A stretch of DNA of 64,000 bases from Meira nashicola (GCA_001600355.1 BCJU01000001.1:4588013-4652012), one strand, 5' to 3'; positions 30,325 through 41,086 are shown, counted from the first letter of the stretch. Notes: generated from the sequence alone by a model not told the origin. Program-made: numbers and translations.

Positions 30325-32214
30325 ATGTCGAATCGATGCTCTGCAGTGCCAACGTCGACTCTATATGGTCAAGTGACAACGACTCAATTGGTTACAAATC
30401 CCGTTGTAGCTACATCTACTCTTCCAGATGGAGAAGTTGTAGCTTCAACATCGTATAATGTAGAAACATCAATAGGAACACAAGCTTCGCCTACTTCAAC
30501 GTTATATTCGACACGTTGTAGATCGGATGATTCACAAAGACAGACACAAACACAACTGCAAACGATAGCACAAACGACAACACAAGCGGGCGGAAGTGTG
30601 ATTGTACAAACGATTATTCGAACGACATCATCAGAAGGAAGAGTTGTTGTTGAAACACAAACTACAACGCCTACAGCATTATCAACATCAACCTCACAAA
30701 CTTCTACACAAGATTCGCAGCAGCAGCAGCAGCATAACACTAATGCAGGAGCTATAGCAGGAGGGATAGTAGGAGCAGTCGCACTTTTGGCGATCTTGTT
30801 TGGCCTATTGTGGTTCGTAAGAAAGAGAAAGAGAAATGCAATGGCTTCACGTAATTTGGACGAATTTTTTGCCGATCCTTCAGCACAAGGATGGGATGAG
30901 AAACAAGGAAGGGGGGGTAATACCACATCAAGAACGGGCTCCATATTGGGCGTAGCAGGTACATCGAGCAAAGGAGGAACTTTACGAAGTATTAAACGTA
31001 AATCGATGGCCGTTTTGGACTTGGATAAAGAAAAGAATTTGTCAGAAACAGACGATAATCATTGGGCAGCTTTGACGAGAATTGATTCTGCTCAAGTGGA
31101 TGGTGAAAATGTAGGAGAAGATGAAGTGCAGAGTTACGGTCGACCACAATCACGGCAAAGCCTAAATGCTCTCGATCGTCCTCTTTCGTTCCACAGCATG
31201 TCTATAGGTCACGGTCTCGCATCTCCACAACCGTTCGGATTACCTGTACCAGGACTTTCACCTGATCATGATCAATTAGACAAAGATGCAATATTATTAC
31301 GCAATAGCAGTGACCGAAGTTCAAAATCTGCTCATTCACCGGGACAATTGAGTGCTTTGAAAACTAAATCGATGGATATGTTGCCTTCTTTCCTTTCAAG
31401 TTCTTCGCCACCGATTTCACCCACTTCGCCTTATGGTTCACCACCTTTGCGTGAAATGCCTTTACATGAAGGTTTTGCGGTTGGTTCAAACGGATATGAA
31501 AATTCGCGACCTTCAATTGCACGTGGAACATACTTTTCTAGCAGTTCAAATATGATGATGATTGATGTTAAAAATGATCCAAAGAAGACTAGAAGCTGGA
31601 GCGCAAGCTCATACAATATACCTGAACGACCAAAGAGTGCTTTAGGACTTAGCAATCATCCTAGTCCACCGTTAAGCAGCATATACGCAGGTTCAGCTAT
31701 TCAACAAAGCCCACCTCTCAGTCCAACTTTGATCTCTCCTTCGCATAATAACATCCAAAAAGGCCCTTCAGATCTTCAACGTGGACGTGCTTCTATTAAT
31801 GGAGGTACACCACATTATCCAAGCGGACGATATTCCGGAGCGATGCAAAAACGTTCAGGTCAATTATCTCCATATTCTCCATCTTCTCCACAAGGATATA
31901 ATGCTTCAAATCAATATCCACCTTCCCAATATACCCATTTAGACGCTCATAAAACGGAAGAAGAACGAGCGGAAGATCGAATGCATGCAATGAACACTGC
32001 TTCAAGCATGAACGGATTAGATAAAAATCAAAGTCAACATCAACGAAGACATAGAAGTTTAAGTGGTGCTTTATTATTACGTGTTACGAATGGAGAAGAT
32101 TTGCCATCAACACCTCAATCAGGTGAAATGACTCCTAATTCATCCGGAGAAAGGAGTACATTAAGCGTTCGTAATGCAGATCCTTCCAAAGTATTTCAAC
32201 AAAACAAAGTCTGA
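30325..32214 (+). CDS. Ser/Thr-rich single-pass membrane protein, Mid2/Wsc-like layout
   Basis: Product of 629 residues. The first 135 residues are Thr/Ser/Gln-rich and would be heavily O-mannosylated if outside the cell; a short poly-Gln run precedes the membrane segment. One transmembrane helix lies at about 141-166 (AGAIAGGIVGAVALLAILFG), followed by a KRKR stop-transfer. The long Ser/Pro-rich tail (170-629) looks cytosolic and has several SPP/SP phospho-site-like motifs. The layout matches fungal cell-wall stress sensors of the Mid2 class, but no cysteine-rich WSC head is seen. There is no clear signal peptide at this ATG; a missed first exon is possible. The frame upstream starts only at a TTG. 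Confidence 0.72.
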   Translation: MSNRCSAVPTSTLYGQVTTTQLVTNPVVATSTLPDGEVVASTSYNVETSIGTQASPTSTLYSTRCRSDDSQRQTQTQLQTIAQTTTQAGGSVIVQTIIRTTSSEGRVVVETQTTTPTALSTSTSQTSTQDSQQQQQHNTNAGAIAGGIVGAVALLAILFGLLWFVRKRKRNAMASRNLDEFFADPSAQGWDEKQGRGGNTTSRTGSILGVAGTSSKGGTLRSIKRKSMAVLDLDKEKNLSETDDNHWAALTRIDSAQVDGENVGEDEVQSYGRPQSRQSLNALDRPLSFHSMSIGHGLASPQPFGLPVPGLSPDHDQLDKDAILLRNSSDRSSKSAHSPGQLSALKTKSMDMLPSFLSSSSPPISPTSPYGSPPLREMPLHEGFAVGSNGYENSRPSIARGTYFSSSSNMMMIDVKNDPKKTRSWSASSYNIPERPKSALGLSNHPSPPLSSIYAGSAIQQSPPLSPTLISPSHNNIQKGPSDLQRGRASINGGTPHYPSGRYSGAMQKRSGQLSPYSPSSPQGYNASNQYPPSQYTHLDAHKTEEERAEDRMHAMNTASSMNGLDKNQSQHQRRHRSLSGALLLRVTNGEDLPSTPQSGEMTPNSSGERSTLSVRNADPSKVFQQNKV

Positions 32215-32853
32215 TTTGCTTCATTACTGTACTTTTATAAATCGCTCAATTCTATGCTCAGCGTCTTTTCAATCTAAAGCTCGCTCTTTTTTGAACTGTC
32301 AATTTGTGTGAAGACTATAAGTGCGTGTCTTTTCTTGTCCTTCATCATCATCATCATCATTTTACCAGTGAGGAAAAGAGGACTGCGCTCGTGATCTCTT
32401 TTTTGTTGGCTGCATAAGCGCGCTAAGAAAGGGTTGGCATCTCTAGCAGCGTATTAGGATTTCGAGCATTCTCATAGGTTGAAGAAGATACAAGAGTCGG
32501 ATTATTCAATTCATTCATACCCGCGCTCTGGCTGGCAGCCTTTTTCGCTAGTCAATCCAGCGCGTAAGAATTCACTACGCCTGCGCCGCGCCCAGGCTTT
32601 CTTCTAAAAGCTGGTGTCAGCAGTTGCACTATTCCGAACCACGATTGGCTGCTGCAATTTTTTGGCGTATGTTTGTGTGTGCAAAAGGAATCGGAGAGCT
32701 ACAAGCAAGAACATTTGTTCGCGATCATCATCCTTTTTGCGCCCATCACCTCCGGCTCTTTCGTGATCGTCTCGGAAGTTTCAATTAGGAAAAGGGAAAG
32801 TTTCGAATCGATTCAATTGACGAAATTTCGATCTTCTTCCCTTACCTTTTTCA
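32215..32853. other. Gap upstream of the complex I gene
   Basis: Contains an ATC trinucleotide run near 32343-32361, some GC-rich patches (GCGCCGCGCCC near 32584) and no supported gene. The 3' part should carry the promoter of the gene at 32854. Confidence 0.4.
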
Positions 32854-35124
32854 ATGATGATGTTGAGATCGGTCGCTTCTACATCTCGTATTGCACGAGG
32901 CAGTTTGGCAAATATTAGGCCATCACTCGCAAATACAAGCACAGCTACAAGATGTTTATCTACTTCTGCTTCACGTAAACAAGCAAGTGAAGCATCTAAA
33001 CCACCACCAAAGATGATCAAATTGCACGTCAATGGCAAAGAGATTGAAGTGGAACAAGGAACTGCTTTGATTCAAGCTTGTGAGAAAGCAGGCGCTCAAA
33101 TTCCAAGATTTTGTTATCACGAACGTCTTCTTATTGCTGGAAATTGTCGTATGTGTTTGGTCGAATCAAAAGGGGCACCAAAACCTTTAGCTTCATGCGC
33201 TTTCCCTGCCATGCCTGGACAACAAATTTTCACAGATACTCCTTTAGTGGCAAAAGCACGCGAAGGTGTAATGGAATTCTTATTGGCAAACCATCCTTTG
33301 GATTGTCCCATTTGCGATTGGGGTGGCGAATGTGATTTACAAGATCAATCTATGCGTTACGGTTCCGATCGTTCAAGATTTCACGAAGTCACTGGAAAGC
33401 GTGCTGTTGAAGATAAGAATTTGGGTCCTTTGGTCAAGACCGTTATGACCAGATGCATTCAATGCACTCGTTGTGTTCGATTTGCCAATGATGTTGCTGG
33501 TGTTCAAGAATTAGGTACGTCAGGTCGTGGAAATCAATTGCAAATCGGAACATACGTCGAAAAGATGATTGATTCGGAAATGTCTGGTAACATGATCGAT
33601 CTCTGCCCCGTCGGTGCTTTGACATCAAAACCATATGCTTTCCATGCTCGTCCTTGGGAATTGAAAAAGACAGAATCCATTGATGTTTTAGACGGTGTCG
33701 GAAGCAATATCCGTGTCGACTCTCGTGGTGTTCAAGTTATGCGTATCTTGCCACGCACTAACGATGACGTCAATGAAGAATGGATCAATGACAAAACACG
33801 TTTTGCTGCAGATGGATTGAAATACCAAAGATTGACCACACCTTTGATTAAACAAGGAGATAGATTCGTTACAGCATCCTGGCCTGAAGCATTGACTACC
33901 ATTGCAGAGGGACTAGCAGCATCAGGAGCAAAAGGTGATGAGATCAAGGCAATTGCTGGATCGCTAGCTGATGTGGAAAGTTTGGTCGCTTTGAAGGATT
34001 TGATCAACAGACTAGGATCAGAAAACTTGGCACTCGACGTTCCCGCAGGTGGACTACCACCTCCTCAAGGCGTTGACTTCCGATCCAATTACTCATTTAA
34101 TTCGACCATTGCTGGAATTGAAGATGCTGATGCAGTTTTGCTTGTAGGAACTAACCCTCGTCACGAAGGAGCAATTATCAACACCCGTATCCGCAAAGCA
34201 TTCTTGCACAACGGATTGGACGTTGGTTTGATTGGTGAAAATGTTGATTTGACATACGATTACCATCACGTAGGATCAGATGCCAAAGCAGTGGATGATC
34301 TTATTGCCGGAAAAGGTGGAGAATTTGCAAAGATTTTCAAGAACGCAAAGAAGCCAATGATCATCGTTGGTAGCGCTGTTACAGAACACGTTGATGGACC
34401 TGCAATCTTGTCAAGCTTGGCCAAATTGGTCGAAAGCCAAAAGCAAAGATTCTTAGCTCCTGATTGGAACGGATTCAACATCTTACAAAGGACAGCATCA
34501 AAGGTTGGTGCTTACGATGTCGGATTTGTGCCCACAAAAGCAGCAGCAAATGTTACACCTAAATTCGTTTACCTACTCAACGCTGATGATTTCTCACCTG
34601 ATGCAATTCCAAAAGACGCTTTCGTTGTATACCAAGGACATCACGGTGATGTTGGAGCGCAATTTGCTGATGTCTGCTTGCCAGGTTCAGCATACACCGA
34701 AAAGACTGCTACATATGTTAACACAGAAGGTAGAACTCAGCTAACGCGTGCCGCTGTTCCATCACCTGGTGCTGCTCGTGAAGATTGGAAAGTGATCCGA
34801 GCATTATCAGAAATTTTGGGAACACCTTTGCCATATGATGAAACACTAGATATTCGTGATCGTCTATTTGAAATCAGTCCTACTTTGATCAGATATGATG
34901 TAGCCGAACCTGCCGGACAAACATCTTTGGCATTCAGTGAATTACAAAGAAACTTCAAGGGAGCAAAAGCAACAGGAGCACCTCTATTACGTCCAATCAC
35001 AAACTTCTACATGACAGATCCAATCAGCAGAGCAAGTCCAACTATGGCTAAATGCACAAACGCTTTCTTGCTAAAGACACCCATTCAAGATGAAGATAGC
35101 GTACCTTTTGCAAGTTTGAATTAG
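32854..35124 (+). CDS. NADH:ubiquinone oxidoreductase 75/78-kDa subunit (NDUFS1)
   Basis: Product of 756 residues, the largest peripheral-arm subunit of mitochondrial complex I. It carries three iron-sulphur clusters between the flavin and ubiquinone sites. The N-terminus is an Arg/Ser-rich mitochondrial presequence (about 1-45). Ligand motifs are in order: FCYHERLLIAGNCRMCLVE for the 2Fe-2S cluster N1b, HPLDCPICDWGGECDLQD with the histidine-ligated N5 region, and TRCIQCTRCVRFAND for N4. The C-terminal molybdopterin-oxidoreductase-like domain lacks cofactor function in this family. Three consecutive ATG codons begin the frame; the first is used. It converges with the downstream transcription factor gene, 126 bp apart. 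Confidence 0.96.
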   Translation: MMMLRSVASTSRIARGSLANIRPSLANTSTATRCLSTSASRKQASEASKPPPKMIKLHVNGKEIEVEQGTALIQACEKAGAQIPRFCYHERLLIAGNCRMCLVESKGAPKPLASCAFPAMPGQQIFTDTPLVAKAREGVMEFLLANHPLDCPICDWGGECDLQDQSMRYGSDRSRFHEVTGKRAVEDKNLGPLVKTVMTRCIQCTRCVRFANDVAGVQELGTSGRGNQLQIGTYVEKMIDSEMSGNMIDLCPVGALTSKPYAFHARPWELKKTESIDVLDGVGSNIRVDSRGVQVMRILPRTNDDVNEEWINDKTRFAADGLKYQRLTTPLIKQGDRFVTASWPEALTTIAEGLAASGAKGDEIKAIAGSLADVESLVALKDLINRLGSENLALDVPAGGLPPPQGVDFRSNYSFNSTIAGIEDADAVLLVGTNPRHEGAIINTRIRKAFLHNGLDVGLIGENVDLTYDYHHVGSDAKAVDDLIAGKGGEFAKIFKNAKKPMIIVGSAVTEHVDGPAILSSLAKLVESQKQRFLAPDWNGFNILQRTASKVGAYDVGFVPTKAAANVTPKFVYLLNADDFSPDAIPKDAFVVYQGHHGDVGAQFADVCLPGSAYTEKTATYVNTEGRTQLTRAAVPSPGAAREDWKVIRALSEILGTPLPYDETLDIRDRLFEISPTLIRYDVAEPAGQTSLAFSELQRNFKGAKATGAPLLRPITNFYMTDPISRASPTMAKCTNAFLLKTPIQDEDSVPFASLN

Positions 35125-35250
35125 ATTAAATCAAATTTGTAAACTGCATTTGTAGATAAAAAACCGTACAATATCATAATTTGTGTTGAATATAGTGACA
35201 TGATAATTGTGTGATAATATACAATAGTACTGTACGAGGTTGCAGTATCG

Positions 35251-37806
35251 TTAAAAAGGTGCTGAATTACTGAGGTCGACATATTTATCGCTTCCATCAT
35301 CAAGACTACCGATAAAGTTTTCATCTAAACCAAGTTCATAAAGAATTTGATCAAAATTTTCATACCTTTGATGAGTGTCTGGTAAAGTAGAGTAGGATGG
35401 TGCTTGTAAGGGTGGTAAATTAGTTTCGTTTCCGTTCATAAAAGGTATAAATGTTGTCGATTGAACAGGTGCAAAGCCACTCCAAGTAGTAGTACCTTGA
35501 ATAGGCCTAAAAGAATTTTGCATGAATCTTTGTTCTTGAGCTTGAGGAGGAGGAGGAGGAGGAGGGGTTGTGAAACTTTTATATTTATCCTCTTCACGAA
35601 TATTTCTTTGATGTGAAGGGCTACCTTGAGCGGTATTGTTAGATGATCGATTTTCAACTTGATTAGAACATTGTCGTAGCATGTGTAAAACGACTAAGCC
35701 AAATTTGTTGGAACTAGGAATCTCTTTCAAACGAGAAACGAGCATTTCACTATGAACAAAAACGTCTTGTAAGATTGATGGAGGTAAAAGATAATTTGAT
35801 GGAAAGATTCGAATTGCTTTTAACAGGTATACTGCCGAAAATGTTACCGTGACGACGGTATAATGAGGTGCCCATTTTAATAAATTGAAATACTCTTTAT
35901 TCTCTACTGCAATTCTTAGAGCATCAGAAGCTGCTTTAACAGATTGAACGACTAAATCTCTACGACCAGCATGAAGAGAGTCCCAACGTGTTTGTGCATT
36001 TCCATGTTGAGCTATACCTGCTGTTCTTATAGAAGTACTTGTAAGGTATAGTTTTGCGGTTGCACATTGTAAACGTAAAGAAGCCATCCAAAAGCTACTT
36101 TCTTCATAACCTCTTTGTCGAAGATCTCTTGTCCAATGATCAAGCCAAGAGCGTAAATCTTCATTGAGAGTGTAAACGTTTCCAAGCATTAAATCATTAA
36201 TAGGTTGATCAACAGGAGCGAGACAATTTATATGTCTTTCACGAATTACCATTAATTCCAATGTAGCCACAAAGCGAGCATCAATTGAAGAAACAAGAGG
36301 AGACGGTAGACGTAAAAAGTCTCTGCATCCATCAACGGTATGATGCTGTAGCATTGCCGTTCGACCGGCTCCATAACTTATTTGATGTTCCAACAAGAAG
36401 CTAAAAAACCAGATTCGAGCTCCCATAATTAAAGTGCGAGGAACATCACTTTCTGAACCGTCATTGCTGTCGCTTGTTGCATTCAGAGGTGGTTCAGCGG
36501 ATGCTCTAGAGGTTACAGAAGATATAGAAGATTCTCTCCTCTGAGAATTGTATGAAAGTGAATGATCCATCCTCATAATCTTGCTAAAGTAAGTATCAAG
36601 TCCTAACTCTTGTGCAATTCGAACAGCGTGACCACTCAATAGCCATCCATAATCACTATAACTTGCCATTAAATTTAATGCCATCACATCTTCCACTCTT
36701 AATTGAGGAGCATGCAAAAGTAAAGTTCTTTGAGCATACCATTGTGCTTGTTGACAACATATTTGATAAGCTGCATGTTTACCATTAGACATTGAATCGA
36801 TTTGCGCTCCGATTGCTAAGATTGTAACGAATAAAAATGTTGAAGCTTTTCTTGTGAGTGAAAATGTATCTTCTTCACTTGAAGCTCTTTCATCTTGTAC
36901 AAAACAAGCAGCAATGAAACGTGGACAACCTTGAGAAAATACAGACCAAAGACGTCTTGCTTCTGTTTCATCTAATGTACCGTTTGAAATAATATCGTTC
37001 AATTTGACAGCTTGCCTATTTCCTGAAACAGGTGAAACAGCACGAGAAGGACCGGCGGACTGAAATAAGAATGGCGCATGACTTGGAGGATCGGCTATGC
37101 TTGGATTAACTTCCAACCTAGGAGTTCGTATTGCTGCTTCTGCCAATCCTCTCAAAGTTTTTAGCGGTGCGCCTAATCCCTCTTCAGGCAAATCTCCAGC
37201 ATCTAGCCTTTTACGCTTAGTAGACTTGGTCGTGCTTGTACTTAGACTACGAGGTCTTTCTTCCAAAGCAAACTTCTCGCTCTGCTGTGGTGGTGGTGGC
37301 GGTGGTAGTGCAGATTGTTGCAAGGCTGAAGATTGATGTATATCTTGCGGAGAAGATGCGTTCTTGTTCGCTGTTGCAAAAATAACTTCTCTCATCATAG
37401 AATGCAAATCTGCAATTTGAGATTCTAATCTTTGAAATCTTGCATGATTTGCATTTTCTCGATCTGCATTCAATGTTGTTGCTGTTGATTGTGTTGTAGT
37501 AGTTTGAGAATTTGATTTTACAGGCGGAATTTCAAAAATACATTCTTGTTTCGTATTCCTACATCTATTACATGATCCGTTCGTATAACCTTCACAACGC
37601 ATTTTTTGTCTTCTACAAACATTACATGCTCTATGACCTCTTGATAAAACTTGTAATCCTTTTCGCATGATTGGTGGTTCATTTCCATCATTTTTAGTCT
37701 TTGTTATAGTTTGATTAACATTTTTGTTAGAAGTAATAGCAGCCACCTGAGATCCATTTGATGTTGTCGGCGATGAAGTTGATGATGATGAGCCATTATT
37801 AGACAT
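35251..37806 (-). CDS. Zn2Cys6 transcription factor with fungal-specific middle domain
   Basis: Product of 851 residues. The binuclear zinc cluster is at residues 61-89 with spacing C-x2-C-x6-C-x7-C-x2-C-x6-C (CNVCRRQKMRC, then CNRCRNTKQEC). A Gln/Thr linker and a KRKR patch follow. The fungal-specific regulatory domain spans roughly 310-700, with the usual DVMALNLMASYSDYGWLLSGHAVRIAQELGL block. Targets are unknown. The ATG at 37806 is used; the longer frame upstream begins only at a GTG. A nearby GH31/SDR pair makes a role in local carbohydrate control possible but unproven. Confidence 0.9.
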   Translation of the reverse strand: MSNNGSSSSTSSPTTSNGSQVAAITSNKNVNQTITKTKNDGNEPPIMRKGLQVLSRGHRACNVCRRQKMRCEGYTNGSCNRCRNTKQECIFEIPPVKSNSQTTTTQSTATTLNADRENANHARFQRLESQIADLHSMMREVIFATANKNASSPQDIHQSSALQQSALPPPPPPQQSEKFALEERPRSLSTSTTKSTKRKRLDAGDLPEEGLGAPLKTLRGLAEAAIRTPRLEVNPSIADPPSHAPFLFQSAGPSRAVSPVSGNRQAVKLNDIISNGTLDETEARRLWSVFSQGCPRFIAACFVQDERASSEEDTFSLTRKASTFLFVTILAIGAQIDSMSNGKHAAYQICCQQAQWYAQRTLLLHAPQLRVEDVMALNLMASYSDYGWLLSGHAVRIAQELGLDTYFSKIMRMDHSLSYNSQRRESSISSVTSRASAEPPLNATSDSNDGSESDVPRTLIMGARIWFFSFLLEHQISYGAGRTAMLQHHTVDGCRDFLRLPSPLVSSIDARFVATLELMVIRERHINCLAPVDQPINDLMLGNVYTLNEDLRSWLDHWTRDLRQRGYEESSFWMASLRLQCATAKLYLTSTSIRTAGIAQHGNAQTRWDSLHAGRRDLVVQSVKAASDALRIAVENKEYFNLLKWAPHYTVVTVTFSAVYLLKAIRIFPSNYLLPPSILQDVFVHSEMLVSRLKEIPSSNKFGLVVLHMLRQCSNQVENRSSNNTAQGSPSHQRNIREEDKYKSFTTPPPPPPPQAQEQRFMQNSFRPIQGTTTWSGFAPVQSTTFIPFMNGNETNLPPLQAPSYSTLPDTHQRYENFDQILYELGLDENFIGSLDDGSDKYVDLSNSAPF

Positions 37807-38128
37807 TGTTAGTAATTTTTCTTTTTTCTCATGATCAAAATGGATGTTGTGGGGGAACAGGGAAAATGAGGCGTTTGTTCTCTTCACGTCTTTCTTTTTC
37901 ACCGGACCGTCGTTTTAATGTGCCCAATTTTAATTTCTTCATTTCTTTTTCTACACTAAACATACACTCTAATTATACGCCAGCGCCTGACATTTATAAA
38001 GGTCACAAGACATAACACACGGTACCTGCGCCGCGCTAGATCGGTGCCGCGAGGAAGAGATTAAATGCATAAACAAACCTATGACCTTAGCACTAATTCG
38101 CAGTATGACATTTGATGATATTTTTTAT
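37807..38128. other. Short gap between transcription factor and GH31 genes
   Basis: About 320 bp with the transcription factor promoter and the 3' end of the GH31 gene. No gene or obvious motif is seen beyond GC-rich patches near 38025-38050. Confidence 0.4.
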
Positions 38129-40228
38129 TTACACTAATTCGAAAACAGGCATATCTTCAATTGGTGAAACAACAGTTATAATTTGACCACCTTCTAAAAC
38201 ATTTGTATCATGAGTGATTTTACCATCATTCTCCACATTACTGGCAATTAATCTTTTCCATTGATGTCCTTTGGGTAAATAAACTTTTGTTTCTTTTTGT
38301 TTTGCTTCTAAAACAGGAGCAATAAGATATTTATCACCAAACATATATTGTTTTTCACATTCGATTGACCAACAAAATTGATCATTTGGAAAAGCATAAA
38401 ACATTGTACGCATGATTGGTGTTCCATCTTTATGTGCTTCTTGCATTAATTGACGAGTATAAGGTCTTAAAAATTCACGTAAAAATAAATATTTTTTGCA
38501 AATGTTAAAAATATCATCACCATAACTCCAAACTTCATTATCTGCTCCACTTCTACAACTTGCACCTCCTGTTGTTCCATGTTGTGGTTGACGTGGTTCA
38601 CGATCACCATGTAAACGCATTACAGGACAAAAAGTTGCCCATTGAAACCATCTTATCATCAATTCACGAAATTCTTCATCATTTGGATCACCACCATGAA
38701 ATCCACCAATATCAGTCGTCCACCAAGGAATACCACTTAATCCCATATTTAAACCTGCAGCTAATTGATTACGAAAAGAAGACCAAGAAGAAGCGATATC
38801 ACCACTCCAAACTAAAGCACCATATTTTTGTGAACCTGCCCAAGCGCATCTTACTAAATTAACGATTGTACCTTCTTGTTGACCTGAACTGATTTGACCA
38901 TCATAAAATGCTTTTGAATATCCAACCGGATAACTATTTCCAACCGAAAGACCAGAACCAGCAAACATACGATAATTATCTAAATCATATCGACAAAATT
39001 CAGGTTCGGCTTCATCAAGCCAAAAAGTTTTAATTCCTTTATCGTGATAATTACGCTTTGCAATTGACCAAACTGCTTTTTGTGTTTGAGGTGAAGTGAA
39101 ATCTGCAAATCTACATTCACCTTCGAATTCTTGTTGAATTTGTGAACCTCTTTCAGAACGAATCATTAAATTTGAATCACGAAATTCGTCATAATTATCA
39201 GATCCTTTATCTAATGTTGGCCAAATGCTAACCATTAATTCGACATTATATTGTTTAAGTTCAGCAACCATTCCTTCTGGATCAGGCCAATAAGTTGGAT
39301 CAAATTTCCAATCACCTTGTTTTGGCCAATGAAAGAAATCACAAACGATAACATCCATTGGAAGGCCAAGCTTTTTATGCTTTCTTACAACATTTAATAA
39401 TTCTTCTTGTGTTTGATAACGTAATTTGCATTGCCAAAATCCTAAACCATATTCTGGCATCATTGGTACTGTTCCTGTTACACTTGCATATCCTTCTTGA
39501 ATTTCTGCTGGTGTATCACCTGCAACTACCCAATAATCTAATGCTTTTGAACTTAAAGCTTCAAAAGACATTACATTTTGACCAAAAACAACTCTACCGA
39601 TAGCAGGATTATTCCATAAAATACCATAACCTAAACTTGAAGTTGCAAATGGAATACTTGCTTGTGAATTACGTTGACATAATTCTAAATCACTTCCTTT
39701 TAAATTTAAATTACTTTGTTGATATTGACCCATACCATAAATTTGTTCAGTTCTACTTTGTGATTCAAATCTTGCAACTATATGAAAATGATCAGAACCA
39801 GGAATTGATCGAAATTGTCTTGCTTCTAATTCTAATGCGCTCACATTTGGATCTGTTGCATCTCGACGATGACGAACAAAATCTTCCAAAAGAATTTTAT
39901 TTGTTTTTGTATTTTTGATAATCATTTTTCCGACAGGTGAAATTGTTACTGATATTTTACCATTGATCAAATGACCTGGTCCGATAGAAGGATTTGCAAC
40001 TCCCACCATACCTTGAAATGATTTTTGTTCTGATTCAGGTATTTTTTCAATATTTGTTTGACATGGCTTTGAAAGTTTAGGTTTATTGGTTAATGCCCAT
40101 TCCTCTTTTGGAAATTCGTATAAAAGAGTACTTCGAACCCTTACAGCATTCTCACCCCATGCTTCGATCAATAATGTTTCTCCATCATGCTTATAAATAA
40201 GCTCCCCTTCTTTAGAAATTGAAAGCAT
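38129..40228 (-). CDS. Glycoside hydrolase family 31 enzyme (alpha-xylosidase-like)
   Basis: Product of 699 residues. GH31 enzymes cleave alpha-glucosides or alpha-xylosides with retention. The (beta/alpha)8 domain starts near YGLGFWQCKLRYQTQEELL. The nucleophile motif is IKTFWLDEAEPEF, of the WLDxxEPE type common in YicI-like alpha-xylosidases. The later block LSGIPWWTTDIGGFHGGD and the MRLHGDREPR segment are typical. No signal peptide is visible from the ATG at 40228, suggesting cytosolic use of imported sugars. An in-frame ATG lies at 40285, but a TATA-like TTATATAT at 40293-40300 would put the transcript start between the two. The substrate is not settled by sequence. Confidence 0.88.
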   Translation of the reverse strand: MLSISKEGELIYKHDGETLLIEAWGENAVRVRSTLLYEFPKEEWALTNKPKLSKPCQTNIEKIPESEQKSFQGMVGVANPSIGPGHLINGKISVTISPVGKMIIKNTKTNKILLEDFVRHRRDATDPNVSALELEARQFRSIPGSDHFHIVARFESQSRTEQIYGMGQYQQSNLNLKGSDLELCQRNSQASIPFATSSLGYGILWNNPAIGRVVFGQNVMSFEALSSKALDYWVVAGDTPAEIQEGYASVTGTVPMMPEYGLGFWQCKLRYQTQEELLNVVRKHKKLGLPMDVIVCDFFHWPKQGDWKFDPTYWPDPEGMVAELKQYNVELMVSIWPTLDKGSDNYDEFRDSNLMIRSERGSQIQQEFEGECRFADFTSPQTQKAVWSIAKRNYHDKGIKTFWLDEAEPEFCRYDLDNYRMFAGSGLSVGNSYPVGYSKAFYDGQISSGQQEGTIVNLVRCAWAGSQKYGALVWSGDIASSWSSFRNQLAAGLNMGLSGIPWWTTDIGGFHGGDPNDEEFRELMIRWFQWATFCPVMRLHGDREPRQPQHGTTGGASCRSGADNEVWSYGDDIFNICKKYLFLREFLRPYTRQLMQEAHKDGTPIMRTMFYAFPNDQFCWSIECEKQYMFGDKYLIAPVLEAKQKETKVYLPKGHQWKRLIASNVENDGKITHDTNVLEGGQIITVVSPIEDMPVFELV

Positions 40229-40374
40229 GATAAATAGTAGTTTGTGTTTTATTAGAAGAGATGGTTGTAAGAAAAGAAAATCCATACCTCATTTATATAT
40301 CCCTCAAGCATATTAGAAATTATTTACGGAAAAGTAAGTGACAAAAGATCACCGGACAACGCGGGGTGCATGTC

Positions 40375-40387
40375 AGCGGTCACCGCT
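40375..40387. promoter_or_regulatory. CGG-type palindrome, candidate Zn2Cys6 binding site
   Basis: AGCGGT and ACCGCT flank a single C: a perfect inverted repeat containing CGG-N3-CCG. It lies about 75 bp upstream of the GH31 TATA-like element and within the shared GH31/SDR promoter. Genes for two Zn2Cys6 factors flank this pair of genes. Confidence 0.4.
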
Positions 40388-41078
40388 CTAAAACGAAACT
40401 TGCTTCTAAGCCTAGGATAATAATCACCTGTGACCGGTCTAATTTATCAAAACGTGGGGGGGGGTGAGAGAAGATTTGCGCAGGCGCTAGCGCGTTACCA
40501 ACTCATATGATGTCGGCTTGTCTTTACCCGTTCAATGTCCTCGTGATGCTTTTTTGTTAGATTTCCGAACGACTTTTGAAAAGAAGATGTCAAATGACAA
40601 GATTATATTTTGGCTTACATAATTTGCATTTGTTTAGTGGGCACATTATGTCGAATTCTATTGGCTTCCCTTCCGATATTCCGCACAGATCAACAGAGCC
40701 TTTACCTTTTTGAAAAGTTCACAATCGATCACATCTCCGTCTTTCAAACAAATTTAATCTTATTTCACAATTTTATATGTATGATCAAAACCAAAATCAC
40801 ACCATTCTTCTACATCTGCGCTTTTTTAACAAAAACGGCATTGTCTTTTGAACAATGGGCTCACAACTCCGACTTTTTAATTCCACAAATCCGCTTTCAC
40901 AACTCCGCGTCTCGATGTAGCCCGTTTTAGCGTGTGTATGCTTGAACTAAAGTGATGTGGACATTATCAGCCAGCCACATGTCCGTTCCGTTGGAGCGAT
41001 CCTTGTTAAAAGGTTTTTATATGATGTGATGAGTGTATGATCATAAAGTATACTTTAATTCCGCTTTTTTTTGAAAGG

Positions 41079-41086
41079 TATAAATA
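41079..41086 (+). promoter_or_regulatory. TATA box of the SDR gene
   Basis: TATAAATA, 73 bp upstream of the SDR start codon, in a T-rich context. The spacing suits a transcript start roughly 40 bp before the ATG. Confidence 0.5.

Noticed and set aside
30384..30971. 195-aa Cys/Val-rich frame antisense to the Mid2-like gene
   Set aside because: It mirrors the ACA/CAA-rich Thr/Gln codons of the real gene; Cys/Val richness is a shadow effect.
40610..40930. 106-aa frame in the GH31/SDR promoter
   Set aside because: It starts within AT-rich promoter DNA, has no recognisable domain and precedes the SDR TATA box.
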